Source: Synchiropus splendidus (lineage: Eukaryota > Chordata > Actinopteri > Syngnathiformes > Callionymidae). Taken from it: a DNA stretch of 64,000 nucleotides. The position numbers and the translations under genes were made by a program. Position 1 is the stretch's first letter; the number at the start of each line of letters is the position of its first letter. The notes under the pieces were generated by a model. That model had not been told where the DNA came from and made no database searches. It was given only the letters and a program-made list of their open reading frames with translations. Where the stretch lies: assembly GCF_027744825.2 (NCBI RefSeq), contig NC_071347.1, forward strand, positions 16,224,501 to 16,288,500, written 5' to 3'. Below are positions 49,915 through 61,301 of this stretch, piece by piece.

Positions 49915-52900
49915 GTGAGTTGAAAACTTGAGTTCATCCGCCCAAAAAATGAATGTGAACCCTGAAACTCTGCTGAATTGTGGATTGAATCCAAATACTT
50001 CCTCGTGAACAATCTCTCGCTGGATGGGAAACTGCAGCGTAAAATGAAAGTAAATCACCAATTGGAAGATGATGCATTGTTCACCTGCTGTGCCCCAAAA
50101 TAATTGTTTCACACTCCAGCGTGTAGAACAGCTATTATCGCTTTGATGAATTCCAGATTAAAAGCACTCAACAAATGTGTGTTGACGTTTAAACAAACCA
50201 AGTGGTGAATTATTTCTGTTTGTGCCTCATATTTTATCTTCTAATTTGGTTCCAGGGGTGAGTCCGGACTGTTCTCCGTGGCCTCCTCTGAGAGAGCCTC
50301 AGGTCTGGACCAAAGCTCAGGTGTGGCAGTGGCTGCAGCAGGTCACGGACCAACACCACATCGACAGCGCCAGCTTCCCCTTCCTGAACTTTGACGTGGA
50401 CGGCCGTCAGCTTTGCAACATGAGCTACCAGGATTTCATCCTTGCCGCTGGAAGCATCGGGCACATCCTCTTCTACAGCATCGCTGACCTCAAATGGAGT
50501 GGTGTGACGGAAAGTATGTTCGTGGCGGCTGGGAAACAAAAACAATGATGATTAATCCTAATAAAAAAGCTGTTGTACGGAGCGTCGCGTGGAAGTCCTA
50601 ATGAAATCTTGTTGAAAAGGTATCACAGAGTTAGTCGAGGGTTGGACAGGCTGTTGGTGTCGAGGGGAAATATTGCTTTAAGCACTGAAATGATGGATTT
50701 TTCCTTGCTTGTGCTTGCTTGAGTGAGTTTCTTAACAGAAAACAGAGAGAGCTGAGAGCCACAAAACAAGCAGCTTTTTCAGAACTCTACACACCAGTGG
50801 ATATAAAGAACTGCTGGTTGGTGTCACAATTTAATGTACATCATTATAAAGGATGTTTCCAGATGGTTATTTCTATATAAAAAGTGCAAATTGAATGCTT
50901 TTCACTAAGTCTAAACATTGCCTTACCTCGACAAGAGTGTCGCATTCAATGGAAAGAAAAATGAAACCTGCGATTGTGGCGCAACAGGTTTGACCCAGTT
51001 TCTTGGGAAAATGCTATGACAATGAAGTCATTGTTTTAACTGGTCAGATGAACTAGTTTCTGAGAAGAGCCATGAGCATTGCCAAAATACTCAACATCAT
51101 CATTGAAATTGGCGGTGATGTGACATATCAGGACTTGCAGTGATGAGGAAATAGATTTTCCTGCGAATCAAACAACGTGGCACACACTCTGGAAAAACTG
51201 ACCCTGTTTAAAAGAGAATTTCATGTTTGGACATTTTTTTAAAAATAAGCGAGTAAATACACCTTCTTTGTCGAAAATTATTCCTTGTTTATTGCTACAT
51301 TTGTTGGAGAAAGTAGAAGATTTCAAGCTGTCTTTAACTAGCAACAAGGTCAAACAAGACTGCATTGCTTTTAATAGAACATGAATGTTTATAAAGCAAG
51401 CAGTCAATGATTTTTTTTTTGTGCATTATTTGCTTACTTTGAAAATGAAACAGTGCAAATTTATTTGTTCTTAACAAAACTAAAACACTTAATTCTTATT
51501 ATTTTTAGATTGTAATTACCACATACGAATTGATTAAAAGGAATAAAATGGCGGCCATAACGTTTGTATTTTACTTTCTAATAGCGAGAGATCTGCTTTT
51601 TGACAATTTCTTCAAATATATTTTATATATTTAAAGAATTTTTCAAAGGTGGAGGTTTTAAAACAGCATAATATAGCAAATATGTAATTTAAAAAATGCA
51701 ATGTGTTATTAATTAAGTATAAATATTGTCTTTTAAATCATGTTTTATTTTTGTATCTGAAAATATTTTCGTGCTTTAATACTATTATGCAGTATTGCAT
51801 TATTTTCAATGTTTCCCTCTTTGTGACATTCTGCTTCTTTTTTAGTTATCATTTTCCTAAAGAATGAAATGCACCATTTTACTTGTTTTTAAACACTGTA
51901 ATGCATTACATCCAACAGCATTATACTGCTCTGGTTTTCTTTCATGCGCATTTCTTTTCTTTAAAAAACATATTTCCAAACATAAGTGATAATTCTGCAT
52001 GTTTCAACCTCAAGCAGGACCATATCTTGGGAAGTGCTCTGACCTCAGTTTTGCCTGCAATAGTCGCGAGAGAGGTAAAAGCCAGTTTTATTAAGTCAAT
52101 ACATTAACACATCCATTCACCTTGAATTTAACAATATCTATTTTACAGGCCACTGTCATGCAGAGTGTCCAGATATTAGGTTTCCAATTGAAGGTGCAGG
52201 AACAGGTATCACCAAGACAGATGTTTGCAGTGCTCCTCATGAACTGCTGACACCAGGTATATCAGCCTATTCCTTACTTCCTGGTGAGTTTTTATTTTTT
52301 ATTTTATTTTTTTTTTTGAGAGAGAGACAGTCAACTGCTTGTTTTATTCTCAGAGAAAAAAAGATCAAGAAATGTGTCCCATCCCAGTCGTAAAAATCGC
52401 AGTAAGAGCTATTTAAAATAAATTCCAGTCCTCCGAACAAAGTGCGTTCTCGCTTTAATCTATTTTATTTCATGAACAGGTCCAAGGGGTGCCCACCTGT
52501 GGGAGTTCATCCGAGACATTCTTCTCAACCGCGAGTGTAACCCGGGATTAATTCGATGGGAAGATCGGACAGCAGGAGTTTTCCGCCTTCTCAAATCCGA
52601 GGCTGTTGCACAGCTGTGGGGCAAGAAGAAGAATAACTGTCGCATGAACTATGAGAAGCTCAGTCGAGCAATGAGGTTCGTGAACTTTGTTTGTTTTTAA
52701 TCTCAAATTTTTTAAATAAAACATGACAAAATAATAAAAGAGTAATACACTTTCAACTATGCACTTCACTTAATCTGTAAAATTTTCACCCCTTCATTGA
52801 CTCTGATTCAGTCACCCTGAACATCATTCTGATAAATCGAGTCTGTTTTTTTTTTTTTTTTCCGCGTAAGTCTCATAAACATTAAGCTATTTAAATTCTC

Positions 52901-54130
52901 ATTGCTCAGCCATCCAAACACTCACAACTTTCAAATTCATTCAAACATGATTGACATAACTGTAACTTTAACAAACTTAATTCAGAGGGTCCTGAACATC
53001 ATTTTTTCACCAGACGCAAAGGGAATTGAATTCACAATTGCAGTGTACAAGACATTGCCTAGACCAGTCCTTCTCAAATAGTGGAGCGATGCCTAAAAAG
53101 TGTCATTTTTTTTTATTATTATTACTTTAAGCAAATTGATGAACTTTAACTCTTTTCTTTTACAGACCAAAACAATGTTGATAAAGTTATTCTTTATTGT
53201 AGGTTGATCTATACTACTTTCTTTTTTCTTTACTTTAATTTTAACAAGGATACAATGTTATGCCGAAGTGTACTTATAATAATTTTATAGATAAATTATT
53301 CGATTTACAGAGGTGGTGGAGAGTTGAGGGACGCAAAACATTCTACTACTTCCTGGGGGGAGGGGGCGCATACTTACAGTACAACTCTTACTCTAAGACT
53401 AAATAAAGTGGCATACGATGCGTAATGCCCAATTCTTCCCATTGTGTTAAAAACAACAAAAAAGTATGTCAGATTTCAAAGGCAGGAGGATAGAAGAGAA
53501 GGATTGTACTTCCTCAATACCTGCCTTATCGCAAGCTTCACTGTCCTGTCAGCCAGCAAGCTCTTCACTCATTTTTTACCAGCTGTTTCTCTTACTTCAC
53601 TCACATGACTTTTGTCAGCTACAAGTGAAAAGGAAAAAGGAGAAATGGAAAGGCTGAGCTGGAGTTATGGTCGTTCCCAGATACTGCTCATGTTATAAGT
53701 TATAAACAGGCAGATAACTTCTGGCCAAAATATAAACTTGCTCCTCATGACAGTGTCTTTACTATTGTCTTTTTTAAATGATTAATTTTGGTGTTTCTCA
53801 CCGGACCTCGAAAATGATATGTATTTGTATTTTAAAATTAATTTCTGTCTTGTACATGTACTCAAGACCCTGGGAATTTGATGTTGATATATTATTGCTT
53901 TTTTCTGTAGTCGCTAGTAAATTATCGTCATTAATGTGTGATGTTTAGCAGTATCTGTCTGAGGGGCGAGTTAGCATGGTCCATCTTGCTGCTTTGAAGT
54001 TCAACATTCCTGCTTCTTCTTTTTTTCCAGATATTACTACAAGAGAGGCATCCTGGAGCGAGTCGATGGACAAAGACTGGTTTACAAATTTGGCATCAAT
54101 GCGGAAGGATGGAAGGAGTCGCCGAAGTGA
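49842..54130 (+). CDS. ehf: ETS transcription factor EHF (ESE-3), seven coding exons
   Basis: This is a sequence-specific DNA-binding transcription factor of the epithelial ETS subfamily, acting in the nucleus. My model joins 49842-49914, 50256-50513, 52018-52074, 52149-52283, 52354-52401, 52480-52675 and 54031-54130. All junctions are GT-AG and all phases agree, giving 288 residues; human EHF has 300. A Pointed/SAM domain covers about residues 39-110 (it ends in LKWSG, LKWNG in human). A basic stretch [15 protein letters not shown] is at 176-190. The ETS domain is at about 195-280, with the recognition-helix motif LSRAMRYYYKR and both DNA-contacting arginines (R253, R256). The ETS domain resembles EHF more than ELF5 or ELF3 (for example [13 protein letters not shown]), and the downstream neighbour pdhx agrees with human EHF synteny. 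The start at 49842 is inferred: the 39 bases upstream in the same exon are also open, so another 5' coding exon is possible. No promoter or first exon was found. Confidence 0.9.
50256..50513 (+). CDS. ehf: ehf exon encoding the Pointed (PNT/SAM) domain
   Basis: A 258-base exon, acceptor ggttccag, donor gtatgt. It encodes the Pointed domain, starting at [15 protein letters not shown] and ending at LKWSGVTE. In ETS factors this helical domain mediates protein-protein contact. Aromatic and aliphatic core positions match human EHF (WTK.QVW.WLQ; FD..G..LC.MS...F..AAG). Confidence 0.92.
52018..52074 (+). CDS. ehf: ehf small linker exon (57 bases)
   Basis: Acceptor caagcag before 52018, donor gtaaaa after 52074. 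It is open only in the phase that the flanking exons require (2 + 54 + 1 bases) and encodes [18 protein letters not shown]. The position and the CSDL motif recall human EHF, where CSSDLF follows the Pointed domain. The next intron is only 74 bases, like two others in this gene. It could be skipped without breaking the frame. Confidence 0.65.
52149..52283 (+). CDS. ehf: ehf linker exon (135 bases)
   Basis: Acceptor ttttacag before 52149, donor gtgagt after 52283. It encodes 44 complete codons of the linker between the Pointed and ETS domains ([15 protein letters not shown] at the start, ISAYSLLP at the end). A weaker in-phase donor inside it (gtatat after 52256) would shorten the exon by nine codons. 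The sequence is poorly conserved against human, as expected for this linker. Confidence 0.7.
52354..52401 (+). CDS. ehf: ehf basic linker exon (48 bases)
   Basis: Acceptor attctcag before 52354, donor gtaaga after 52401. It encodes [15 protein letters not shown], a lysine/arginine-rich stretch directly before the ETS domain. This matches the basic KCHTKKHN position in human EHF. It may contribute to nuclear localisation or DNA contact (inference). Confidence 0.78.
52480..52675 (+). CDS. ehf: ehf ETS-domain exon, first part
   Basis: Acceptor catgaacag before 52480; donor after ATGAG (gttcgt). It encodes most of the winged helix-turn-helix ETS domain: [15 protein letters not shown], then [16 protein letters not shown], then YEKLSRAM. 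It splits the Arg codon of SRAMR (AG|A), the conserved ETS-family splice position. Confidence 0.95.
53067..53405. mobile_element. possible eroded hAT remnant in ehf intron
   Basis: The start ccagtccttctcaaatagtg and the later ggggggagggggcgc recall hAT elements of the cagtggttctcaaa type. No target duplication is confirmed; low confidence. Confidence 0.25.
54031..54130 (+). CDS. ehf: ehf terminal coding exon
   Basis: Acceptor ttttttccag before 54031. It completes the ETS domain ([20 protein letters not shown], then [12 protein letters not shown]) and ends with TGA at 54128-54130. The C-terminus lies close behind the ETS domain, as in human EHF. Confidence 0.95.
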
Positions 54131-54580
54131 TTTTTTTTAAAACTTTTCAATCTTCAATCTTTTTTTTTCCTCTTTGGACCTGGTGTCAAAAGAGCGAGTG
54201 TTGAGGACGATGAGTATCAGTCAGTCTGGCTTGAGTCTAAAAGCGCAGGCTGTGACATACTCACCACACTCATTGTAAAATGAGTGGTAAAGTTCAACCT
54301 CTCAAACGCAGGGTTTTGTTTGTTTTTATCCATTTTTGTGAGCTGAGTAGAGTCACAAGAATATGAGCAAGTTCTTATTGTTCCTGGTAATGAAATGTGA
54401 TTCTTCTTTCTACTGTATTTACACTGAAAAAGAATTCCTTTTGTTGCAATGTTTTTTTGTTTGTTGCTTCTTAAAAACTTCTATCTGAGCCATTTTCTGG
54501 TTAAAACAGGGACAATGTTAATAATTTGTCGCTGTTATTTGTTAAGATAAATAATAAAAATATTTTCAAACTTTCTGGTG
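54131..54580 (+). other. ehf: ehf 3' UTR with polyadenylation signal
   Basis: This non-coding stretch follows the ehf stop. An AATAAA is at 54553-54558, followed by a T-rich stretch, so transcripts probably end near 54575-54590. No other signal closer to the stop was seen. Confidence 0.65.
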
Positions 54581-56431
54581 TTTTAATATTAGTATATTTT
54601 TGAATCCCGGTGCAGACACTCAGGTATTGTCCTCACTCCCAACTTTGCACAGACAGACCCGAGTGGAGCTCCACTATGATCCCTTTGTTCCTGCCCATGT
54701 TTTCGTCCTACTAAAATACTTTTAAAAAATCTCATCAATTACCAATCCCATATGCATTTTGGGACCTGACGGGGCATTTATTTGAGGTGAAAAAGGTTCT
54801 CCCACAGCGTTGTTAGGAGCTAAATTAGCCACATTTCAGTCCTTGAAAATAACATTCCTGCGAGTCCGACATAGACACAGCCGAGACTCAAATGTATAAA
54901 AAAGCTTCCATGACTATATAACTGTTAAGGCTTTCGGGAAAATGCATTACATTTAGGAGGTACTTAAAGGATCCGAACTAAAAGCCTGTGTTAGACTCCA
55001 ACCACATTGTTTTGAACAGTGTTAAGCAACACATTTCTCGCGACGGATGCTTGAAAGATGATGCATGTTTTTTTTCCACTTTGCCGTCATTTGAAATGAG
55101 GAAACAAACTTCTACCGTAGTGATGACAACAATAATGATAAAGGTGATAAATATATTTTTTTAAATATTTGTGACGCGTGTCCTTCTTTCCTGGGTGGGG
55201 CACATTCCTCCTTGAACTGCCTGTTTGTGTGGCATATACTTCTTCAGATCGCTCCACCTGACTGCAACCATCCCGTTTTGCCCCACCGGAAAAAAAAGCC
55301 TCCTGTCGAAAAGCATATTGTTCTTTCAGCTGCCAAGTGCTACAGCGACTCTGATGTGCCCTCAGCTGTCACAGCAGTCATCCTGAAAATGCGTGTAGGT
55401 TCTCCCCGCCAACATCCTGCTCTGGTTACTCCTCAGTGACTGACAGTCTCAGATGTATATATGTCACCAGCCCAAAAAAGAGGCTTGTCATTTGGTCCAG
55501 GATCCTGAGGGAGACTGTGTTCATCCGCTACAATGATGGCGTCCTTGAACTGGGTCTAAGACTCGAATATGAGGTGTTGAGCCAGGAGCACGACATTGTG
55601 AGCCCGTTCAATAGAGGTTCCATCACAAGAAGCAAACGTTTCTCCTGCCTTGTGACCTCACACACAAGAAAATATCGACTGTTAAATTGACATCACATTC
55701 ATCCTGAGCTGTATCAAAACACTCAAAATGAACTGGAAACCTTGTTGGTCTGCGTTAACAGGAACTTCCCTTCTCGATCCTCGCATTGAGCTTTTTATCT
55801 TCTGCAAAAGTGGCATGGATTGGCAGCCCATTAACTCTCCTAATAGCTTCATATTTGGCCAACTGCAGCATCATAGCCATTTCACAGCTCTGTCTTTGAC
55901 TCACACTGTCATCTGCCATAAATAAAATGTTCTCGATGTGTGCAGAAGGAAATTGGACATGAATGCAGTTGACAGACAGGCGGCCTCGATTCAGCCCTGT
56001 CATTTTCAAGACTATGACATCCATCCAAAACTTGATGGCTTGTCTAACACGCTTCCAAAGCATCTTGAAGGATTTTTTTCAATTGATCCCCGATCATAGC
56101 CTTTTCTCTCCCTCTTTTTTCTTGACACTTATTTCACAGTCAATCATTGTGTCTCTCTGCCAACCATGGATGAAAAACAATTTTGCATCCCGACTTCATT
56201 TTTTAAATTAACAGATATTTTACACCAGCATTTTGATTGACATATATTTCAAATTGAATGTGCTTTAATTTTATTTTAAGACCTGAGTGAGGGAGATAAG
56301 GGAGTTGGAGATTGGCTCTGCAAACAGATATTACAGTCGCTCTCCCGCACTGTTGTGTGTAAGAGTGAGCTGAGTCAATAGGCAAAGCTCTCAATTTACT
56401 GGTCAATCTTCATCCCGACACCCACCTATAG
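54581..56431. other. ehf-pdhx intergenic, unassigned
   Basis: Several short open frames on both strands (for example 55212-55439 plus, 55755-56063 minus) show no recognisable domain and no APIP similarity. They may be relics of an old mobile element. Confidence 0.4.
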
Positions 56432-56790
56432 TCATGAGTTATGGTCATTCCCAGATACATGTTGCTGAAATGAGTTTTCTGCGATGGGTGGCGAGTGTCT
56501 CCCTTAGAGATAGAGGGAGAAGTTCTGTCACACAGGAGAGACTTGGAGCAGCTGCTTCTCCACGTTGAGAAGAGTCAGTAGAGGTGGTTCAGGCATCTCA
56601 TGAGGATGGCCCCTGGAGGTGGAGGTGTTTCAGGCACGGCCAGCTGGGAGGAGACCAAGGGGCCCCAGTCGGAACTGGTGGACATTGCGCAGAGGAAAAG
56701 CGTTTGGAACAATCTTTTGAAGCAGCTGCCCCCACGACTCAGCAACAGATAAATGGAGGATGGACGGATGGATGGATACAAAACAAACAG
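56432..56790 (+). mobile_element. LINE 3' fragment of the common fish 'ATGGATGGA-tailed' family
   Basis: It carries degenerate reading frames resembling the end of a LINE ORF (AEMSFLRWVASVSLRDRGRS, then HEDGPWRWRCFRHGQLGG, then LLKQLPPRLSNR) and ends in a GGATGGATGGATA tail. This arrangement is common at the 3' ends of fish LINE copies. It is frameshifted and not functional. A 24-base relict of its opening (gagttatggtcgttcccaga) also occurs at about 53660. Confidence 0.6.
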
Positions 56791-57083
56791 TAAATATAAG
56801 TATAATATAAGTAATTGTCTTTCTTTTCTTGTTTTCATTTTCCATTTTGTGTGTATTTCTTCTTCCTCAAAATACATTAATAGAAAATTATCAGATATTT
56901 TGCCTGTCATTGCATTTTCAGCTTTAACCATTTTAAATGAAACTTCATGTTTTATTTTGATTGACATTCAAATAAAATGCATATAAAATGAAATTTATTT
57001 TTCAGGTTTCAAAGCATATTTAGGTTTCTTTGCATCTTCACTTATACTAAATGTTTTTAGGTCCATTTTGTCCTTGTTACTTA

Positions 57084-57087
<4 letters not shown>

Positions 57088-57150
<63 letters not shown>

Positions 57151-57170
57151 AGAGAGAGAGAGAGAGAGAG
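57088..57170. repeat. (TA)n then (GA)n microsatellite
   Basis: About 30 TA units followed by about 11 GA units, just upstream of the LINE insertion. Confidence 0.95.
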
Positions 57171-57476
57171 ATTTAGATTTTTTTTTTTCATATATATATT
57201 TTTTTCCATCATGTTTCAGGACAGCTCTGACTTTCTTATGGCACGATGGCTCCTCACATCAATCAGAGTTTATGACGTGACACTGTAGGAAATTTCATTC
57301 TCCGCCTTAGAACTTAGGGCTTGTGGTGTGGGATATGAGCACCAGAATTCTTAAGTATTTTGTGACGTCTGGCTAGCCATGGCAAACATGTAGCCAAACG
57401 GGTTAACCATCAACAGAGTTTTTATCAACTTGTTCTTGAATGTGGACCAAGGTTATTTATAGCCTTCTGAAGTAGA

Positions 57477-59453
57477 GTGAAGAGTATTTTTACAATGAAC
57501 GTGACCTCCTTTGTTACATCATGCTTCGAAATCACGGACTGGGAAACACTTCAGGAGCCTAACAGCAAGAACATGGAGGAGATGGTTGACTGCACAACGG
57601 ACTACATTAACTTCTGTATGGACACTGTGGTTCCAGTCAGAACTGTACGATGCTTCGCTAACAACAAGCCCTGGATAACAAGTGACATCAAGGGCCTTCT
57701 GAACCTGAAGAAGAGAGCCTTTAAAGAGGGCAACACCCAGGAGCTCAAGCGGATACAGAGAGAACTAAGAGCCCAGCTCAGGGAGGCGAAGGAGCAATAC
57801 AGAAAGAAAATAGAACAAAAGATGCAGGCCAACAACATGAGGGAAGTGTGGGAAGGGATGAAGACCATCACTGGCTGCAACTCCAAGAGAGGTGCCCCCA
57901 CTGAGGGGGGTGTAGGAAGGGCAAACCAGCTTAACCAATTCTTCAATAGGTTTGACCAGCCCAAACCGTTCACACCTCTGAACACAGCAGCCCCCACTCT
58001 CCCTCAAGTCGTCATCAACAGAGAAGAGGACACCTCCCCTCCCCCCATAACGACATTCACAGCAGCTCAGGTCTGTGGAGAGCTGAAGAGGCTGCGCCCC
58101 AACAAAGCTGCAGGTCCTGATGGAGTATCCCCGAGACTGCTGAAGGCCTGCGCGAGGGAGCTGGGACACCCCCTTCAACGCATATTCAACCTGAGTTTGG
58201 GAGAAGGGAGGGTCCCCCAGCTGTGGAAGACATCCTGCATCATCCCAGTCCCAAAGAAACCACACCCTGGTGAACTGAACGACTTCAGGCCAGTCGCCCT
58301 GACGTCACACGTGATGAAGACCATGGAACGGCTGCTGCTCCACCACCTGAGGCCACAGATCCACCACGCCCTGGACCCACTGCAGTTTGCATACAGAGAG
58401 AAGACGGGAGTGGAGGATGCCATCATCTTTCTGCTCCACCGGTCCCTATCTCACCTGGACAGAAGTAGTGGTGCTGTGAGGATTACATTTTTGGACTTCT
58501 CCAGCGCCTTCAACACAATCCAGCCACTGCTGCTCAGGGACAAACTGACGGAGATGGGAGTTGAAACACACCTGGTGGCATGGATCACTGATTACCTGAC
58601 CAACAGACCTCAGTTTGTGAGGCTGGGGGACAGCAGGTCTGACACTGTGGCCAGCAGCACAGGAGCACCGCAGGGAACTGTACTCTCTCCGGTCCTGTTC
58701 ACCCTGTACACCTCCGACTTCCAGTCCAACACGGAGCTCTGCCATGTGCAGAAGTTCGCAGACGACACGGCCATCGTGGGGTGCATCAGGAGTGGACAAG
58801 AGGATGAGTACAGGAAACTGATCCAGGACTTTGTCACATGGTGCGACTCCAACCACCTGCTCCTAAACACCACCAAGACCAGAGAGATGGTGGTGGACTT
58901 TAGGAGACCCAGGCCGCATCCAGAACCAGTCACCATCAAAGGAGATTGTGTGGAGGTGGTCCACACTTACAAATACCTGGGAGTGCAGTTGGATGACAAA
59001 CTGGACTGGACTGCCAACACTGATGCTCTGTGCAGAAAGGGACAGAGCCGCATGTACTTCCTCAGAAGGCTGGCGTCCTTCAACATCTGCAAGAAGCTGC
59101 TACAGATCTTCTACCAGTCTGTGGTAGCGAGCGCCCTCATGTATGCAGTAGTGTGCTGGGGGAGCAGCTTGAAGAAGAAGGATGCTGCACGCCTGGACAA
59201 ACTGGTGAGGAAGGCAGGCTCTGTTGTTGGCACAGAGCTGGACAGCCTAACATCAGTGGCAGAGAGACGGGCATTGAACAGGTTTCTGTCCATCATTGAC
59301 AATCCCAGTCATCCTCTGCACAACACCATCTCCAGACAGAGGAGTAGTTTCAGCGACAGACTGCTGTCATTGTCCTGCTCCACAGACAGACTGAGGAGAT
59401 CGTTCCTCCCTCACGCCATTCGGCTCTTCAACATCTCTCGGGAAGGACGATAA
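57477..59453 (+). CDS. LINE reverse transcriptase, L2/CR1-like, 5'-truncated but open
   Basis: An uninterrupted 658-codon frame for a non-LTR retrotransposon polymerase (first ATG at 57495). Reverse-transcriptase blocks occur in order: KAAGPDGVSPRLLK, DFRPVALTSHVMKTMERLL, FLDFSSAFNT at 338-347 with the first catalytic Asp, GAPQGTVLSP from 396, and FADD at 427-430 with the catalytic Asp pair. A C-terminal region with FLPHAIRLFN follows. The apurinic-like endonuclease domain that normally precedes RT in this superfamily is absent, which fits 5' truncation during target-primed reverse transcription. The open frame implies recent insertion. The exact clade (L2, CR1 or Rex1) cannot be fixed by eye. 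Confidence 0.9.
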   Translation: MKSIFTMNVTSFVTSCFEITDWETLQEPNSKNMEEMVDCTTDYINFCMDTVVPVRTVRCFANNKPWITSDIKGLLNLKKRAFKEGNTQELKRIQRELRAQLREAKEQYRKKIEQKMQANNMREVWEGMKTITGCNSKRGAPTEGGVGRANQLNQFFNRFDQPKPFTPLNTAAPTLPQVVINREEDTSPPPITTFTAAQVCGELKRLRPNKAAGPDGVSPRLLKACARELGHPLQRIFNLSLGEGRVPQLWKTSCIIPVPKKPHPGELNDFRPVALTSHVMKTMERLLLHHLRPQIHHALDPLQFAYREKTGVEDAIIFLLHRSLSHLDRSSGAVRITFLDFSSAFNTIQPLLLRDKLTEMGVETHLVAWITDYLTNRPQFVRLGDSRSDTVASSTGAPQGTVLSPVLFTLYTSDFQSNTELCHVQKFADDTAIVGCIRSGQEDEYRKLIQDFVTWCDSNHLLLNTTKTREMVVDFRRPRPHPEPVTIKGDCVEVVHTYKYLGVQLDDKLDWTANTDALCRKGQSRMYFLRRLASFNICKKLLQIFYQSVVASALMYAVVCWGSSLKKKDAARLDKLVRKAGSVVGTELDSLTSVAERRALNRFLSIIDNPSHPLHNTISRQRSSFSDRLLSLSCSTDRLRRSFLPHAIRLFNISREGR

Positions 59454-59580
59454 AATGGACACTATACACTCTAGACTCACTACACACTCACACCAAAGAC
59501 ACACGTGCACTTTAGTTCGTGACACACACACACATTCACATGCTGAACTGTTGTTATTTATTTTAATTTCCTATCTGTAG

Positions 59581-59630
<50 letters not shown>

Positions 59631-59693
59631 GCTCTTATGTTTCCACCTGTCATGCTGCTGGAAATGGGAATTTCTCTTCAGAGATCAATAAAG

Positions 59694-59728
<35 letters not shown>
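57477..59728 (+). mobile_element. 5'-truncated L2/CR1-like LINE insertion
   Basis: This is the RT frame plus a 3' UTR with a poly-T run (59583-59626), an AATAAA-like caataaag motif and a terminal TCTA microsatellite (59694-59727). Such self-repeating tails are typical of L2/CR1-type elements, which lack poly-A. The 5' boundary is uncertain, somewhere between the TA/GA microsatellite ending at about 57170 and 57510. It lies between ehf and pdhx. Confidence 0.82.
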
Positions 59729-60818
59729 TCATAGTTTATCTGTCCTCCGAACATCACAGGGGTTTTCTCATCATGAAGAAGAAGCTCTTTAATTCAGTCA
59801 GATGAGAGCTTCAGGAGCAGATGACAGATCGTTTAAGATGGTGTATGGAGACCAGCTGGGATTCTGTATTTGGTCCAGCGCCTGTTCATTCGAGCTCGTC
59901 CTGTTTATCATTTTCGGTTGAAACAGACCAGTGAGGCACACTGGCTGAACGGTTGTCGGATTCAGCCTGTGTTTTGCTATGAAGCTTGCAAATGAGAAAC
60001 AATGCAACTCTGTGGAATTTTGTGAGAGTGTAATTTCAGATCTACATATATATTTCTAATTATATATATTTCTAATTGGACATGTCACAGCAACATCATC
60101 TTTTTGAGTTATAGTTTTACATTCCGTGACTGTACAACTGCTGAAATTGTTCCAGTGTGTGTGCTGTATGTGTATATTGTTATATTGAGTCCATTGTTTC
60201 TATGTTTTTTGGGAGTGACACGAGTTGAATTTAGCTAAATACATTTCCTCATATTTCCAATGTTCATGTGTTCTAGAGTAATGAGAGGAAGTACCATTTA
60301 TTTTTGTCTCAAAGACTCATGGATGCTGTTTGACTATATGATAAAGACACATTTTTAAAACAAGAACTGGATGATCACATAGTTTTGAAACCATACAATG
60401 AAGTTCTCAGTTTTAAGAAAGTGGCAGCTATTACATTTTGGTCTCATTTAAACAAAGATTATAATTATTATTGATAATAATAATAGTAATTATAATAATG
60501 CCGTTGTTGTTGTAGAGTTATTATTATTGCTTTTGTTAGTCATTTTTAAATAATTGAAACGCTATACCATAATTGTCCAGCAGGGAGCAGTAGTTGTCTT
60601 TGAATCTGAGGCTCGCTCAAGGACCCCAATCGGGATTATTGTTAGAAAATGTCGGATACATATATCGTTTATATATAACACATATTTATCATAATAAATC
60701 TGAAACGACTCGTGTTAGTGTTACTTATTTTTACGCGGCAAATATTTACATGTAGATTCTCCGGCATGCGTTTTGTTCAGGCACTAGGTTGGACTCCTCT
60801 TCGGGTGAGGACGAAAAC
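59729..60818. other. pdhx upstream region
   Basis: AT-rich flank between the LINE tail and the pdhx start. The last about 100 bases presumably hold the pdhx promoter and 5' UTR. No TATA box or divergent gene start was recognised. Confidence 0.45.
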
Positions 60819-60954
60819 ATGGCGGCTACCTTACGCCTGGGTCGACAAGGAGTAATATTTGGCTGCAAACTGTCAAACATCAGTAAGTTTCTTTGGACGA
60901 CACATCCTCTGCAAGAGCAGTCCAGGACGTTTTTTCAGTCGCCATGGTTACTCG
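60819..60954 (+). CDS. pdhx: pdhx exon 1 (mitochondrial presequence)
   Basis: ATG at 60819 in context aaaacATGGCGG; donor gtaagt after 60954. It encodes [15 protein letters not shown] and onward, arginine-rich and amphipathic, as expected of a cleavable matrix-targeting signal. The upstream in-frame open stretch from 60789 is read as 5' UTR because the MAA start matches human PDHX. Confidence 0.88.
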
Positions 60955-61210
60955 GTAAGTTTTTGGACTGACTCGTCTGTTTCAATTGGTTGACATTCCC
61001 AGTCAGTTTTAGTCTTCGCTAGGTCACTGCTAGTTTCACTGTCAAAAGACACAGAACGCCTGTAACAACTCACTTGCTCTTTATTTAATGCGATTAGACT
61101 CAAGTGGGAGGTTCAGAATAGCCAAATAAGGCCAATACATGTCATTTAAAGGCAACGACGAGGCCTCAAGCATAGTAGCTTGACATGCACTTACATCTGT
61201 AAACATGACG

Positions 61211-61301
<91 letters not shown>

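Noticed and set aside
55755..56063. Minus-strand frame considered as apip
   Set aside because: Its sequence shows none of the APIP class II aldolase motifs and the frame has no matching splice sites.
57602..58265. Minus-strand frames opposite the LINE polymerase
   Set aside because: Shadows of the plus-strand RT frame.
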